DNA of 64,000 nucleotides from contig NZ_CP108464.1 of NCBI RefSeq assembly GCF_036226405.1, positions 1,612,001 to 1,676,000 on the forward strand, in the 5' to 3' direction. The notes beneath the pieces were generated by a model. That model did no database searches. It was not told where the DNA came from and saw only the letters and a program-made list of their open reading frames with translations. This DNA comes from Streptomyces sp. NBC_01260 (lineage in GTDB: Bacteria > Actinomycetota > Actinomycetes > Streptomycetales > Streptomycetaceae). Each line of letters begins with the position of its first letter. Position 1 is the stretch's first letter. The position numbers and the translations under genes were made by a program. Of the stretch, positions 1 to 10,851 are shown piece by piece.

Positions 1-2174
1 CCGGCAGCGCACAGGCCGCGCTGGTCCGTATCAAACGCTTCATGGACGAACTGCCGGCCCTGCGTGCCCAGGTGCGCTCGGGCAGCAGCACCATCTCCGC
101 GCTGGCCTTCGGCTACCGGATCGTCATCGCCGACCTCAACGGATACCGCGACGGCATCGCACAGGCCGACGGGGTCGACGCCGACATCGCGGACCGGATC
201 CGCGCCGCCGCCGCCCTGTCCGAGGCCACCGAGCACACGGCTCAGCAGCAGGTCACCGTCATGAGGGCGCAGGCCGCCGGCGGTTTCACGATCGCCTCGC
301 AGCGAACGTTCGATGCCAGCCGGCTGGGCTACACGGAGTCGACCGGTGCCATGTTCGGCCTCGGCCCCGGCGAGTGGCGGACGTGGCTGGAGCGCACCCT
401 CTCCGGCCCGAAGGCGCTGGAGGCCCGACGGCTCGAGGACAAGATCGGTCGTACGGGCACCAGCAAGGACATCGATGTCACCCCGCAGGCGTGGCAGAAG
501 GCTTCCGGTGACCGCCAGACGCTGCTGCGTTCGGTGGAGAAGCGGATCGACGAGTCCGTCTTCGCGACGGTCTCCAAAGAGCGCACCAGGCTCATGTGGA
601 CCGCCGGCGCCGAGGTCGCCCTGGTGCTGCTGACCCTGGTGGGCGCCGTCATCGTCGCCGTCCGCCTGGGGCGCGTGATGATCCGGCGGCTGCACGATCT
701 GCGCAACGCCGCGCACGAGGTCGCCCACACCGGACTCCCCGCCGTGATGAGCGAACTGTCCCGGCCGGGCGCGCTGAGCGGCTCGACACCCGAGCAGGTC
801 GCGGAGCGGTCGGGCAACCCGGTCAGGACCACGGGTGGGGACGAGATCGGCGAGGTCGGCGAGGCGTTCAACGCCGTCCATCACGAAGCCGTCCGACTGG
901 CCGCCCAACAGGCCCGAGTACACGAGCAGTTCGCCGAGACACTGGTACGCGTCGCTCGCAGGGGCGCGCAGTTGACCAGCGTCATGGTGTCCGAGCTCGA
1001 CACCGTGCAGCGCGACGAGGCCGACCCCGAGCGCATGCAGACGCTCTTCGCCCTCGACCACCTCGCCATCCGCATGGAGCGCAATACCAACAACCTGCTG
1101 GTACTGGGTGGTTACGGCAACGCCCGGGTGCGTTCGGCCAATATCGGCTGCTCCACGGTCATCGTGGCGGCGGCCCAGCAGATCGAGCGGTTCGACCGCG
1201 TTTCCCTCGGCGTCATCGAGTCGGGAATCGGCATCGCCGCCCGCGCCGTGCACGACGTGGCGCACATCCTGGCTGAACTCCTCGACAACGCGACCCGGTT
1301 CTCGCCTCCTGACCTGCAGGTCGGGGTCGCCGTCTGGCGGCTGTGGGACCGGGCCGTCGTGCAGATCGTCGACGAGGGAGTGGGGATCACGGCCGAACGC
1401 CGCGCCCTCCACAACGCCGCGCTGCGCGAGCCGCAGGCCGGCATCGGGGACGTCCGGTCCATGGGTCTGCACGTGGTGGCACGGCTCTCGGCGCGCCACG
1501 GCATCGTTGTCGAACTGCGCGACTCCTCCGGTCCCGGCACCATCGCCGAGGTCACCCTGCCCGCGAACGTGCTGGCCGAGATCCCGCAGGAAACCGCACC
1601 GGTGCAGGGTGCGCCCGGCGAGGCCCGCGGCGACGGTGTCCGCTACGAGACACCTCGTCCGGTCACCGCACACGGACAGCCCGGCCGCAGGCAGCCGGGC
1701 AACGTGGGCGGCCGGCCGGCCCGGCCCGTCGGCGCGGGTGTCGGCGTCCGGGAGGGCAGCGCCCCCGCCGGCGTGCCGGAGTACTCCCGCCCGGGCGACG
1801 GGAAGGCCGGGTCCGGCGGCACCGATGGACGCGGCGGCTCCTACGGCGCGGGTCCCGCCACCGACGCGCGCGAGCGCGCCACCGCCCCGGCCCCGCATCC
1901 CGTGCACGACGAACCCGCCTCGCGCATCGCCGGAGTCAGCTCCTCCGGTCTGCCCCTGCGGCAGCGCAACACGCCCCAGCAGTGGCCCACCCTGGGCAAA
2001 CGGGGCGGCACCGATCAGCGGTCCGGCGCCGCCGCGCCGCGGCCGTCGCCCCGCCGCCGGGACTCCCGGCAGGTCTCCGACGTCCTCGCGGCCTACGCCC
2101 AGGGGATCAACCGGAGCACGAACCCCCGCGGGCGTTCCGCCACCGACGACGACACCGAACGGACCAAGAAATGA
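1..2174 (+). CDS. cvnA: CvnA-type membrane sensor ATPase with nitrate/nitrite-sensing-like extracellular region (5' end outside window)
   Basis: The reading frame is open to the left edge, so the N-terminus, including any first membrane segment, is missing. Visible order, counting from the ATG at 42: an alpha-helical extracellular region resembling NIT sensor domains (about 1-180), a membrane helix (about 185-208), a HAMP-like linker, then a histidine-kinase-type ATPase domain with N-box ELLDNATRFS near residue 411 and a DEGVGIT box. I see no phospho-acceptor His (HisKA) region, as is usual for conservon CvnA proteins. The last 200 residues are Pro/Gly/Arg-rich and probably disordered. The stop overlaps the next gene by 4 bases (ATGA), so translation is coupled. 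Family known: CvnA docks CvnB-D at the membrane. The ligand is unknown. Confidence 0.85.
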   Translation, partial: GSAQAALVRIKRFMDELPALRAQVRSGSSTISALAFGYRIVIADLNGYRDGIAQADGVDADIADRIRAAAALSEATEHTAQQQVTVMRAQAAGGFTIASQRTFDASRLGYTESTGAMFGLGPGEWRTWLERTLSGPKALEARRLEDKIGRTGTSKDIDVTPQAWQKASGDRQTLLRSVEKRIDESVFATVSKERTRLMWTAGAEVALVLLTLVGAVIVAVRLGRVMIRRLHDLRNAAHEVAHTGLPAVMSELSRPGALSGSTPEQVAERSGNPVRTTGGDEIGEVGEAFNAVHHEAVRLAAQQARVHEQFAETLVRVARRGAQLTSVMVSELDTVQRDEADPERMQTLFALDHLAIRMERNTNNLLVLGGYGNARVRSANIGCSTVIVAAAQQIERFDRVSLGVIESGIGIAARAVHDVAHILAELLDNATRFSPPDLQVGVAVWRLWDRAVVQIVDEGVGITAERRALHNAALREPQAGIGDVRSMGLHVVARLSARHGIVVELRDSSGPGTIAEVTLPANVLAEIPQETAPVQGAPGEARGDGVRYETPRPVTAHGQPGRRQPGNVGGRPARPVGAGVGVREGSAPAGVPEYSRPGDGKAGSGGTDGRGGSYGAGPATDARERATAPAPHPVHDEPASRIAGVSSSGLPLRQRNTPQQWPTLGKRGGTDQRSGAAAPRPSPRRRDSRQVSDVLAAYAQGINRSTNPRGRSATDDDTERTKK

Positions 2175-2575
2175 CCTCACCCACCGACCTGAGCTGGATC
2201 CTGAGCGACTTCGCCGGACGCATTCCGGAAGTCACTCAGGCGATAGCCGTGTCCGTGGACGGACTCGCGCTGGCATACACCGGTGTGGAGCGTGACGACG
2301 CCGACCGGTTGGCGGCCATCGCCTCCGGCGTCGTCAACCTGCTCTCCGCCGCAGCCCAGTTGACGAACACCGACCCCGTCGAGCACAGCCTCACCGCGAT
2401 GGAGGGCGGCTACATGTTCTCGATGGCCGTCTCCAGCGGCGCCTCGCTCCTGGTGACCACCACCAGGGACGCGGACATCGGCGAGGTCAGCTACATGATG
2501 TCCGAACTGATCAACCAGGTCGGTGACTCGCTGTCTCCCCACGTCCGCAGCCCGAGCATCTCGCCCACTCACTGA
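2171..2575 (+). CDS. cvnB: Roadblock/LC7-domain protein (CvnB)
   Basis: A 134-residue single-domain roadblock/LC7 protein, beginning MTSPTDLSWILSDFAG and containing the typical strand AIAVSVDGLALAY. Such proteins act as GTPase-regulating partners of CvnD in conservons. The ATG overlaps the cvnA stop. Unlike a full conservon, no DUF742 (cvnC) or GTPase (cvnD) gene follows. Instead an ABC transporter operon starts 85 bases downstream on the same strand. The partner GTPase would have to come from elsewhere, or the pair works alone. Confidence 0.85.
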   Translation: MTSPTDLSWILSDFAGRIPEVTQAIAVSVDGLALAYTGVERDDADRLAAIASGVVNLLSAAAQLTNTDPVEHSLTAMEGGYMFSMAVSSGASLLVTTTRDADIGEVSYMMSELINQVGDSLSPHVRSPSISPTH

Positions 2576-2660
2576 CCGTCGGCGGTTTTCCCCACCGCCG
2601 CACCGGCCCGTCCGTCGCCCGCTCGGCGGCCGGGTCAGCCCGTTCCGCCCCTTCCCCCCG

Positions 2661-3875
2661 ATGAGAGCCCTCATGTTCTTCGACATATCCAGTCCACGTC
2701 ACCGCAGATTCCGGCCGGTGAGTGCTGCCGCCCTCGCCCTCGGTCTGGCAGCCGTCAGCGGATGCAGCAGCGACAGCGGCGCCGGCGACGACACCGTGAA
2801 GGTCGGCCTGGTGGCCTCCCTGTCCGGCACCTACAAGCCGGTCGGCACGGACCTGCGAGCCGGCTTCGAGCTGTATCTGAAGACGCACGGCAACAAGCTG
2901 GGCGGGCGCAAGGTCGAGCTCGTCGTGGCGGACGAGGGCGACGGCCCCCCGACCGCCGTGCCCGCCGCCACCAAGCTGGTCAAGAAGGACAAGGTCGACG
3001 TGCTGACGGGCCTCGTCAGCGGTGGCTCGGTCGCCGCGGTGATACCGCTGGTCACCAAGGCCAAGATCCCCTTCCTGGGGTCGAACGCCCGGCCGCCCGT
3101 GAAGGACCTCGAGTACGTGTGGACGACGAGCTTCATGTCCGACGAGCCGGGCAAGGCCATCGCCCCGTACGTCAAGGAGAAGGTGAACGGACCGGTCTAC
3201 GCGATCGGCCCGGACTACCAGGGCGGATACGACGAACTGCGCGGCTTCACCGACGAGTTCAAGCGGATCAAGGGCAAGCTGGCCAACCCCGGCGGCAAGA
3301 CCACCTGGACGCCGTTCCCGAAGACCACCAACTTCATGCCCTACTTCGCCGACATCGCCAAGACGGACGCCAAGGCGGTGTACTGCTTCTACGCCGGCAA
3401 GGCCGCGATCGACTTCGCCAAGCAGTACGCGCAGTCCGACGTCGCCGACCTGCCGCTGTACACGGCCTTCGTCACCGAGGGCAGTGTGCTGCAGGCACAG
3501 GGCAACGCGGCCAAGGACATCTACTCGGTCCTGAACTACGCGCCCGACCTGGACAACGCGGCCAACCGCAAGTTCGCCGCGGACTGGACGGCCGAGTACG
3601 ACACGCAGCCGACCACGTACGCGATGTCCTCCTACGACGCGGCCTCCGTACTGGACAAGGCGATCGCCGACGCCGCGAAGGACGGTGACGTGACGTCGAA
3701 GACCATCAACAAGGCCATCGCGGGGCTGGGTCAGATCGACAGTCCGCGCGGCGCCTGGGAGTTCGGCGACAAGGCGCACTCGCCGGTGCAGACCTGGTAC
3801 CTGCGCCAGGTACGGCCGGACGGCAACCAGCTGGCCAACGTCATGGTCCAGGACCTGGCGACGCTCGGCGGCTGA
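2661..3875 (+). CDS. ABC transporter substrate-binding lipoprotein, branched-chain amino acid type
   Basis: A 404-residue exported lipoprotein. Basic N-terminus, hydrophobic stretch and lipobox AVSGC put the lipid-modified Cys at about residue 35. The mature part begins KVGLVASLSGTYKPVG, typical of the Peripla_BP_6 (LivJ/AmiC/UrtA-like) fold. I chose ATG 2661; an in-frame ATG 12 bases further in is possible. It is followed by the permease 1 base after its stop. Family members bind amino acids, amides, urea or small aromatic acids; the ligand cannot be read from sequence. Neighbouring cvnAB suggests the sensor and the uptake system serve the same stimulus (inference). Confidence 0.85.
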   Translation: MRALMFFDISSPRHRRFRPVSAAALALGLAAVSGCSSDSGAGDDTVKVGLVASLSGTYKPVGTDLRAGFELYLKTHGNKLGGRKVELVVADEGDGPPTAVPAATKLVKKDKVDVLTGLVSGGSVAAVIPLVTKAKIPFLGSNARPPVKDLEYVWTTSFMSDEPGKAIAPYVKEKVNGPVYAIGPDYQGGYDELRGFTDEFKRIKGKLANPGGKTTWTPFPKTTNFMPYFADIAKTDAKAVYCFYAGKAAIDFAKQYAQSDVADLPLYTAFVTEGSVLQAQGNAAKDIYSVLNYAPDLDNAANRKFAADWTAEYDTQPTTYAMSSYDAASVLDKAIADAAKDGDVTSKTINKAIAGLGQIDSPRGAWEFGDKAHSPVQTWYLRQVRPDGNQLANVMVQDLATLGG

Positions 3876-3876
3876 C

Positions 3877-5972
3877 ATGGAGCTTCTTGATGCCCACCTC
3901 GTGCCGGCGGTGGACGGGGTCGCCTACGGGCTGCTGCTGTTCGTGGTCGCCGCCGGCCTGAGCCTCGCGTTCGGCACCGCCGGCGTGCTGAACCTGTCGC
4001 ACGGCACGCTGTACGCGATCGGCGCCTACACGGGCGCCGAGCTGAGCGACGGAACCTGGGGCGGCCTCGTCCTCGGGCTGGCCGCCGGAACCGCGGCGGC
4101 GGCGCTCGCCGGGGCGGGGCTGTCCGCCGCGACGGTTCCGCTCGCCCGGCGTGGGCATCTCGCTCAGGCACTGCTGACCTTCGGCCTCGCCCTGGCCGGC
4201 GGTGATCTGCTCATCCAGCTCTTCGGGGCGGACGAGCTCCCGGTGCGCGTCCCCGAGGCGCTCGACACCTCGGTGAGGCTGCTGGGCCACCGGTACCCCG
4301 CGTACCGGCTCTGCTTCATCGTGATGGCCGTACTGCTGGCGGTGTCCGGTACGTGGGTGCTGACCCGGACCCGCGTGGGAGCGGCGGTACGGGCGTCCGC
4401 CGACGATCCGCAGATGCTCGCGGCCACCGGCCACAGCCCACGGGCCGTGCACACCGGTGTCCTCGCGGCGGCGGGGGCGCTGGCCGGTGCCGCAGGGGTG
4501 CTCGGGGCACCGATCATCGGTCCCGGGCCCGGCACGTCCGAGAACGTGCTCATGCTGTCCCTCGTGGTGGTCGTCCTCGGCGGGCTGCGCTCGCTGTGGG
4601 CGACGTTCGCAGCGGCGATCGCCGTGGGCGAGGTCCAGACGCTGGGCGTCTCGGTGCTGCCGGACCTGGCGCCGTACCTGCTCTTCGCCGCGATGGCTGC
4701 GGTGCTGGTGTTCCGCTCCCGCTTCGCGGAACCGGCGGCGGTGCACGGCCCGCAGGACCCGGACCCGGTGGCCCGGCTCCGCCGTCGGCTCGCCGCACGG
4801 CTGAGGGCGCGCCGGGCCGCCACGGCGACCGGCACCGCGGACGGGACGGCGGGCGGTGCGGGCGACGCGAAGCCCTCGGCCGATCCCGGCGTGCCCGGCG
4901 ATTCGGCCGGTCCGCCGGCGCCGTCCGGCGCGCACAGCGTGCACAGCGGGTTTGTGCGCGGGGCCGCGTGGCGTCGGGCCGCTCCGCTGCTCGTCCTGCT
5001 CGCGCTGCTGATCGCGTTGCCCGGGATACTCGACTCGTACAGCATCTCGCTGGCCGGCTCCGCCCTGGCCCTGGGGCTCCTCGCGGTCAGCGTCACCATC
5101 CTCACCGGCTACGCCGGACTGCCCACGCTCGGGCAGACCGCGCCGTTCGCCGTGGGCGCGTACGCCACCGCGAATCTCGCGGACGCCGGGTGGACGGTGG
5201 GCCCGGTCCAGATCGTCCTTTCGGCGCTCGCCGCAGCGGTGTTCTCGGCGGTGACGGGGCCCGCCGTGATCCGGGCCCGCGGCACCACCGTGCTGATGAT
5301 CACGCTCGCCGTCGGTGAGCTGACCAGCGCGGTCATCAACCAGGTCAAGTCCGTCACCGGCGGCGCCGACGGTCTCGTGGGCTTCCCGTCCACGCGGGCG
5401 CTGTGGGGCGGTGAGGGGATGACCGACGAGAGCGACCTCTACAACTACGCGCTCGTCGTCGCCGTCGTCGCCGTCGCCGTCACCCTGCTGGTGCTGCGCT
5501 CCCCGGCCGGGAAGCTGCTCACCGGTACCCGGGGCGCCGAGGCCCGGATGCGCGCCTCGGGGCACCCCGTGGGGCGCTATCTGCTGGTGGCCCACGTCTG
5601 CGCCGGTGCGCTGGCCGGCGTCGGCGGCTCGCTGATGGTCAGCGTCCAGCAGTACCTCTCCCCCGCCGACGTCGGCTTCGAGATCGCCGCGTTCGCGCTG
5701 CTGGCGGTCGTCATCGGCGGCACGACATCCGTGATCGGCGCCCTGCTGGGTGCCGGACTCATCGTCTTCACCCGGGACTGGGTCGCCGGTTCGTGGCCCG
5801 GCCACGGGCCACTGCTGCTCGGGGCGCTGTTCATCGCCGCCGTGTACCTGCTGCCCCGCGGGCTGGCCGGCCTGCGCGGCGGACCCGGCCGGAGCGGGCG
5901 GGCTCCGGACGGACCGCGCACGGCCACCACCGCGTCCGCATCCACCCCGACTCCCGCCGGGAAGGCCTCCCC

Positions 5973-5976
<4 letters not shown>
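3877..5976 (+). CDS. Fused LivH-LivM-type ABC permease
   Basis: At 699 residues this is about twice a single permease. Residues 1 to about 285 are LivH-like (motif NLSHGTLYAIGAY, several membrane helices). A roughly 75-residue Ala/Gly/Pro/Arg-rich linker follows. Residues from about 360 are LivM-like, with GQTAPFAVGAYA and the later TSVIGALLGAGL segment. One polypeptide therefore supplies both membrane halves of the importer. The start lies 1 base after the binding-protein stop; the end overlaps the next ATPase by ATGA. The C-terminal 30 residues are again low complexity. Confidence 0.85.
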
Positions 5977-6850
<874 letters not shown>

Positions 6851-6854
<4 letters not shown>

Positions 6855-7594
6855 CCCGGCCCACGATGCTCGAACTCACCGGTCTGACCGCGGGCTACCA
6901 CGGCGGCACCGTCCTGCACGGTGTCGACCTTTCGCTGCCCGCCGGCACGGTCCACGCCGTCGTCGGCCACAACGGCGCGGGCAAGACCACCCTCGTCCAC
7001 ACCGTCGCCGGACTGATGCGTCCCGGGGCGGGCACCGTCCGGCTCGACGGCCGGGACGTGTCGGGCCGGCCCGCCCACCGGATCGCCCGTGCCGGGATCG
7101 GCCTCGTTCCGCAGGGCCGCCGGGTCTTCGCCGGCCTCACCGTCGCCGAACACCTGCGGCTGTCCTATCGCCCGCCGCGCCGGGGCGACACCCCGCGCCC
7201 GAGCGTGTGGACGCCCGCGCGGGTCCTGGAGCTGCTGCCCCGGCTGGGCGAGCGCCGGGGCAACCGGGGAGCGGATCTGTCCGGCGGCGAACAGCAGATG
7301 CTGGCCCTGGCCCGGGCGCTGCTCGGCTCACCGAGCGTGCTGCTGCTCGACGAGCCGACCGAGGGCCTCGCGCCCGCCCTCGTCCGGCAGGTCCATGAGC
7401 TGGTCACCACGCTGGCCGACGAGGGCATCGCCGTACTGCTGGTGTCCCCAAGCCCGGCGCAGGCGGCCGAGTGCGCCCATACGCTCACGGTCCTCACCTC
7501 GGGACGGACCACGCTTCGTCTGGACGGCGCGGCGGCCCGTGCCGATGCCGGCGCCCTGCACGCCGCGCTCGAACTCGCGCCGGCGGCCCTCTGA
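6851..7594 (+). CDS. LivF-type ABC transporter ATPase
   Basis: A 247-residue ATPase with Walker A GHNGAGKTT (39-47), signature LSGGEQQMLALARAL and Walker B VLLLDEPTEGL. The switch region reads LLVSPSPAQA, where LivF proteins usually have LLVEQN, so the segment contacting the gamma-phosphate is unusual. It is the last gene of the transporter operon and is followed by a strong terminator hairpin. Confidence 0.87.
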
Positions 7595-7616
7595 AGACGG
7601 ACGCGGGCGCCCATGG

Positions 7617-7649
7617 GGGGGCGGTGACCGGCATCCGGCCACCGCCCCC
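7617..7649. terminator. Hairpin terminator between convergent genes
   Basis: A 15-bp stem with one A/C mismatch and a 3-base loop. The outer arm GGGGGCGGTG pairs with CACCGCCCCC. It sits between the ABC operon (+) and the monooxygenase (-) and could stop both. No long T-run, as usual in Streptomyces. Confidence 0.75.
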
Positions 7650-7688
7650 GTCGCACTCCGGACCAACCGGCCCACCGGCGTAACCGGC

Positions 7689-8906
7689 CTAACCGGCCTT
7701 CAGGCTGTGGCCGCCGAAGCCGCTGCGCCGGTCGGAGCCGCTGTTCTGGTCCTGCCACCACGCGTCGAACTCCGGCTGCTCCATGGCGGACCAGTCCGGG
7801 GTGTTCTCGACCTGGGCACTGCCCATCCTGCGGGCGAGCGCGACCATGGCCGCCCCGACGGTGCCACGACCGGTGTCGTACCGCTCCAGAACCTCTTCCC
7901 AGCTGCCCCCGGCCACCCAGGCGGCCTCAAGGGCGGTGGCGTCCTGGAGCGCCTTCACGCTGCCGCCGCCGATGTGCGGCCGGGCGACACTCGCCGCATC
8001 GCCGACGAGCACCATCCGCCCCGAGGTGTAGTGCGGCACCTCAAGGTCGTAGATCGGCTGGATGAAGGTGGTCTCGGCGGGTGTGCGCAGGACCCTGGCC
8101 GCCCAGTACGGCGGGAAGTTGTCGGCCACCAGGGCACGCAGACGGGCGGTGAGCTCGGCGTTCAGACGGCCCGGCGGCAGGGAGGTCGGGGTCCGCAGGT
8201 CGGGTTGGAGGGCATCTGTCTGCGGGGGCGCGGTGTAGAGCACCCAGTTGAGCCGGTGCCCGCCGGCGCCGTCCGGGATGCGGTAGATCATGCAGTGGCC
8301 GCCGGGAAAGACGATGTTGTGCGCGGCCAGACCGTCCAGGGGGAGACCGTCGACGTCCGACGAGGTGCCGCGCCAGCCGATGTATCCGGCGTACGCCGCT
8401 TCGGCGCCGGGGAACATGGCCTCGCGGACGACGGAGCGGTAGCCGTCGGCGCCGATCACGACGTCGAAGTGCTCCTCGTAGCCCCCGGCCAGACGCAGTG
8501 TCACACCGTCACTGTCCGGATCCACGTCGGTGACCACGGCGCCGGACCGGTAGGTGACACCCTCGGGCACCCGGTGGCGCAACTCACTCCACAGCGAACC
8601 CCAGTTGTAGGCGCGGAAGGGAAACGGCTGCTCACCGACGGCCCGGCCGTGCTCCGCGTCGCCTTCGCGCACGCTCCACACCCGCCGGGTCAGCGGCGCC
8701 CAGGGCATCTCGGGAGCCACGTACCCGGCGTCCTTCAGCTCGTCGTAGCGGTCGCTGTGGAGGGCGATACCCACTCCTCTGTCACGGAGTTCGGCGTCGG
8801 CACGCTCGAAGACGGTGACCTTGCCGGCTCCCCCGCGCGACGCGGCCAGGGCCGCGGCACACCCCGCTATGCTGCCGCCGACCACGGCGATGCTGCCTCC
8901 ACGCAT
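7689..8906 (-). CDS. FAD-dependent monooxygenase (PhzS/UbiH-like)
   Basis: A 405-residue class A flavin monooxygenase. The N-terminal dinucleotide motif is GGSIAGCAAALAAS. A DG-type motif VIGADGYRSVVREAMF and the FAD-ribityl motif LVGDAASVARPHIGGG also fit. Start: ATG at 8906, with GGAG about 9 bases upstream; a longer in-frame extension upstream lacks a good ribosome site. Family enzymes hydroxylate aromatic or polyketide substrates with NAD(P)H and O2. It stands alone, so the substrate is unknown. Confidence 0.85.
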   Translation of the reverse strand: MRGGSIAVVGGSIAGCAAALAASRGGAGKVTVFERADAELRDRGVGIALHSDRYDELKDAGYVAPEMPWAPLTRRVWSVREGDAEHGRAVGEQPFPFRAYNWGSLWSELRHRVPEGVTYRSGAVVTDVDPDSDGVTLRLAGGYEEHFDVVIGADGYRSVVREAMFPGAEAAYAGYIGWRGTSSDVDGLPLDGLAAHNIVFPGGHCMIYRIPDGAGGHRLNWVLYTAPPQTDALQPDLRTPTSLPPGRLNAELTARLRALVADNFPPYWAARVLRTPAETTFIQPIYDLEVPHYTSGRMVLVGDAASVARPHIGGGSVKALQDATALEAAWVAGGSWEEVLERYDTGRGTVGAAMVALARRMGSAQVENTPDWSAMEQPEFDAWWQDQNSGSDRRSGFGGHSLKAG

Positions 8907-9666
8907 GACTGGTTCTCCACTCACTTGGCGTTCCGGCCGCCATTCGGGGCTCTGCCGCGTCGGCGTGACCGGTCGGAAATCCACGGGCACTGGGGCTCGT
9001 TGTGCCGTTTCGGTGGATCAGGGCACGGACGGAATCCTATCCAGGGGCATCCGGCCGGTGAGCGGCGCGCACAGGGGTGGTGCAGGGGGCGGTCAAGAGC
9101 GGACGGTGGCCGCGATCCGCTCACGCGGCGCGATGGCTTCCGTGCCGTCGGCGCACCGCCCGCTCTCCTTGGACAGGCTCATCGGATCCTCGACGGCGCG
9201 GTTCGAGCGGAGGCGCCCTACCGCGTCCAGGGCCAGGTGGCCGGCGGCCGGGCCGCACACATCCGGCTCCTGACGCCCGCGAACGCGACTGCGGGGCACC
9301 CGCTGTTCACGGCGGAACCGCATGTGAGAGATTGTCATTCCTTTTGTGAAGACCCCTCAGTTAATGAGGGGTCCCCGGCGAGAGTTGCGACGGTCACCCG
9401 CGGCAGAGCGAGCGGGCCCTTCAACATGCCTACACACAAGGGTTATTGCGGATTTCGGGGCCGCGACTGACGTCTGTTGGGGCCAAGATCCGGTGATAGC
9501 ATCCCGGCATCTGTGATCTTCATTCAATAGGTTCAGATGCTGATTTGCGATCGGTGGCCCGCCCTCTCCACGCGACAGCGGCCGGGCCGTGCCGAGCGGC
9601 TGCGTCACGGGTCCTCGCGAGGTGCATCCGTCGCCGTCCGCATGCCATGCGCCGGGAAAGGTTTCC
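8907..9666. other. 760-bp intergenic region before the second conservon
   Basis: No reading frame here looks coding by family resemblance. It must hold the monooxygenase promoter (left) and the conservon promoter (right). A perfect 9-bp dyad, GACCCCTCA / TGAGGGGTC with a 5-base loop, lies at 9351-9373. It is not followed by a T-run on either strand, so it may be an operator or RNA hairpin rather than a terminator. I could not identify a convincing -35/-10 pair. Confidence 0.4.
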
Positions 9667-10851
9667 ATGATTCAAGACGCACTCGTGTGGTGCTTGGTTG
9701 CGGTGGCGGCGATAGCCGTTGTCGCGGCCGTCGCGCTCGCCGCCCGCAACAGAGCCCTTGGGGCGAAGAAGAAGCAGACCGAGGCCGAGCTGAGGCGCCA
9801 GCTCCATATATCCGACAACCACCTCCACGTCTCCCGAGCCGAGTTGCACCGGTTCAGGAGCGAGCAGGACGGCACTCTCCGAGAGGCCAAGGAGGCGGCC
9901 GAGGAGAACACCAAGGCGGTCCTCAAGGGTGCCGCCAGCTTCCTGCAGAGTCTCGCGGCGGAGCAGACCACGCTGCTGGACGGCGTGCAGCGGAAGTACG
10001 GCGGTCACGCGGTACTCAGTGACCTGCTGGAAGTCAACCACGCCAACGCGCAGATGGCGCGCAAGGCGCAGGGCATCGCGGTCATGTGCGGTGCGCCGCT
10101 CGGCCGCCGCAACCGGCCCGCCAGCGTCTACGACGTGGTGCGCAGCGCCCAGGGGCAGATCCGTAACTTCCACCGGATCGCCATCATGCAGCAGGCCGGT
10201 CTGGCGCTGAAGGCGTCCGCGGTCGCGCCCGTGGCCCTTGCGGTGGCCGAACTGCTTGACAACGCTGCCAGCTTCTCCCAGCAGGACGCACCGATCGAGG
10301 TGACGTTCCAGCGGGTCCGGAACAACCTGTGCATCGTCATCGACGACGCCGGTGTCAGCATGAACGACGAGGACCGGCAGCGGGCGACCGAGCTGCTCTC
10401 CGGTGACATCGTCCCCCGCCTGTCGCAGCTCGGGAACCAGCCGAAGTTCGGCTTCCCGGTGGTCGGTCTGATCGCGCGTCAGTACGGCTTCAAGGTGGAT
10501 GTCACCGGAGTCTCCCGGTACGGCGGCGTGAGGGCCGTCGTCCTGTTGCCCGAGGAGCTGTGGACCATGGAGGAGACACCGCCGGCCCCGGAGGCCGCCG
10601 TCAGCAGCATCCTGCGCAACGAGGGCCGGCCGCAGGGCGCGCCCACGCGTACGACGCACGGTCTGCCGAAGCGCGGATCGCGCCAGGCGCCCATCGCGAG
10701 CGTGCCCGAACCCGAGGCCGACCGGCCGGCGTCCTGGGCTCCCGCGGAGAACAGCCGCCCCTCCGGACGCGGCCTGGGCGCTTTCCAGCGCGGCACGCTT
10801 TCGGGCCGCAACCTCGAAGCCACGTCACCCGAAGGGTCCGAAGACGCATGA
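9667..10851 (+). CDS. cvnA: CvnA-type membrane-anchored ATPase of a full conservon
   Basis: A 394-residue protein, much shorter than the first CvnA. It has one N-terminal membrane helix (about 6-26), a short charged coiled segment, then a histidine-kinase-type ATPase fold with N-box ELLDNAASFS at about 194 and DDAGVSM. No extracellular sensor and no phospho-acceptor His are visible. The C-terminal 100 residues are Pro/Arg-rich. ATG 9667 has GGGAAAGG 6 bases upstream. It resembles the short CvnA (RarA-like) proteins that control aerial mycelium formation; that equivalence is inference. Confidence 0.85.
   Translation: MIQDALVWCLVAVAAIAVVAAVALAARNRALGAKKKQTEAELRRQLHISDNHLHVSRAELHRFRSEQDGTLREAKEAAEENTKAVLKGAASFLQSLAAEQTTLLDGVQRKYGGHAVLSDLLEVNHANAQMARKAQGIAVMCGAPLGRRNRPASVYDVVRSAQGQIRNFHRIAIMQQAGLALKASAVAPVALAVAELLDNAASFSQQDAPIEVTFQRVRNNLCIVIDDAGVSMNDEDRQRATELLSGDIVPRLSQLGNQPKFGFPVVGLIARQYGFKVDVTGVSRYGGVRAVVLLPEELWTMEETPPAPEAAVSSILRNEGRPQGAPTRTTHGLPKRGSRQAPIASVPEPEADRPASWAPAENSRPSGRGLGAFQRGTLSGRNLEATSPEGSEDA

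Noticed and set aside
9476..9515. TTGGGG...GATAGC-like sequence as a promoter for the second conservon.
   Set aside because: Spacing and -10 match are poor; I could not support a sigma-factor assignment.
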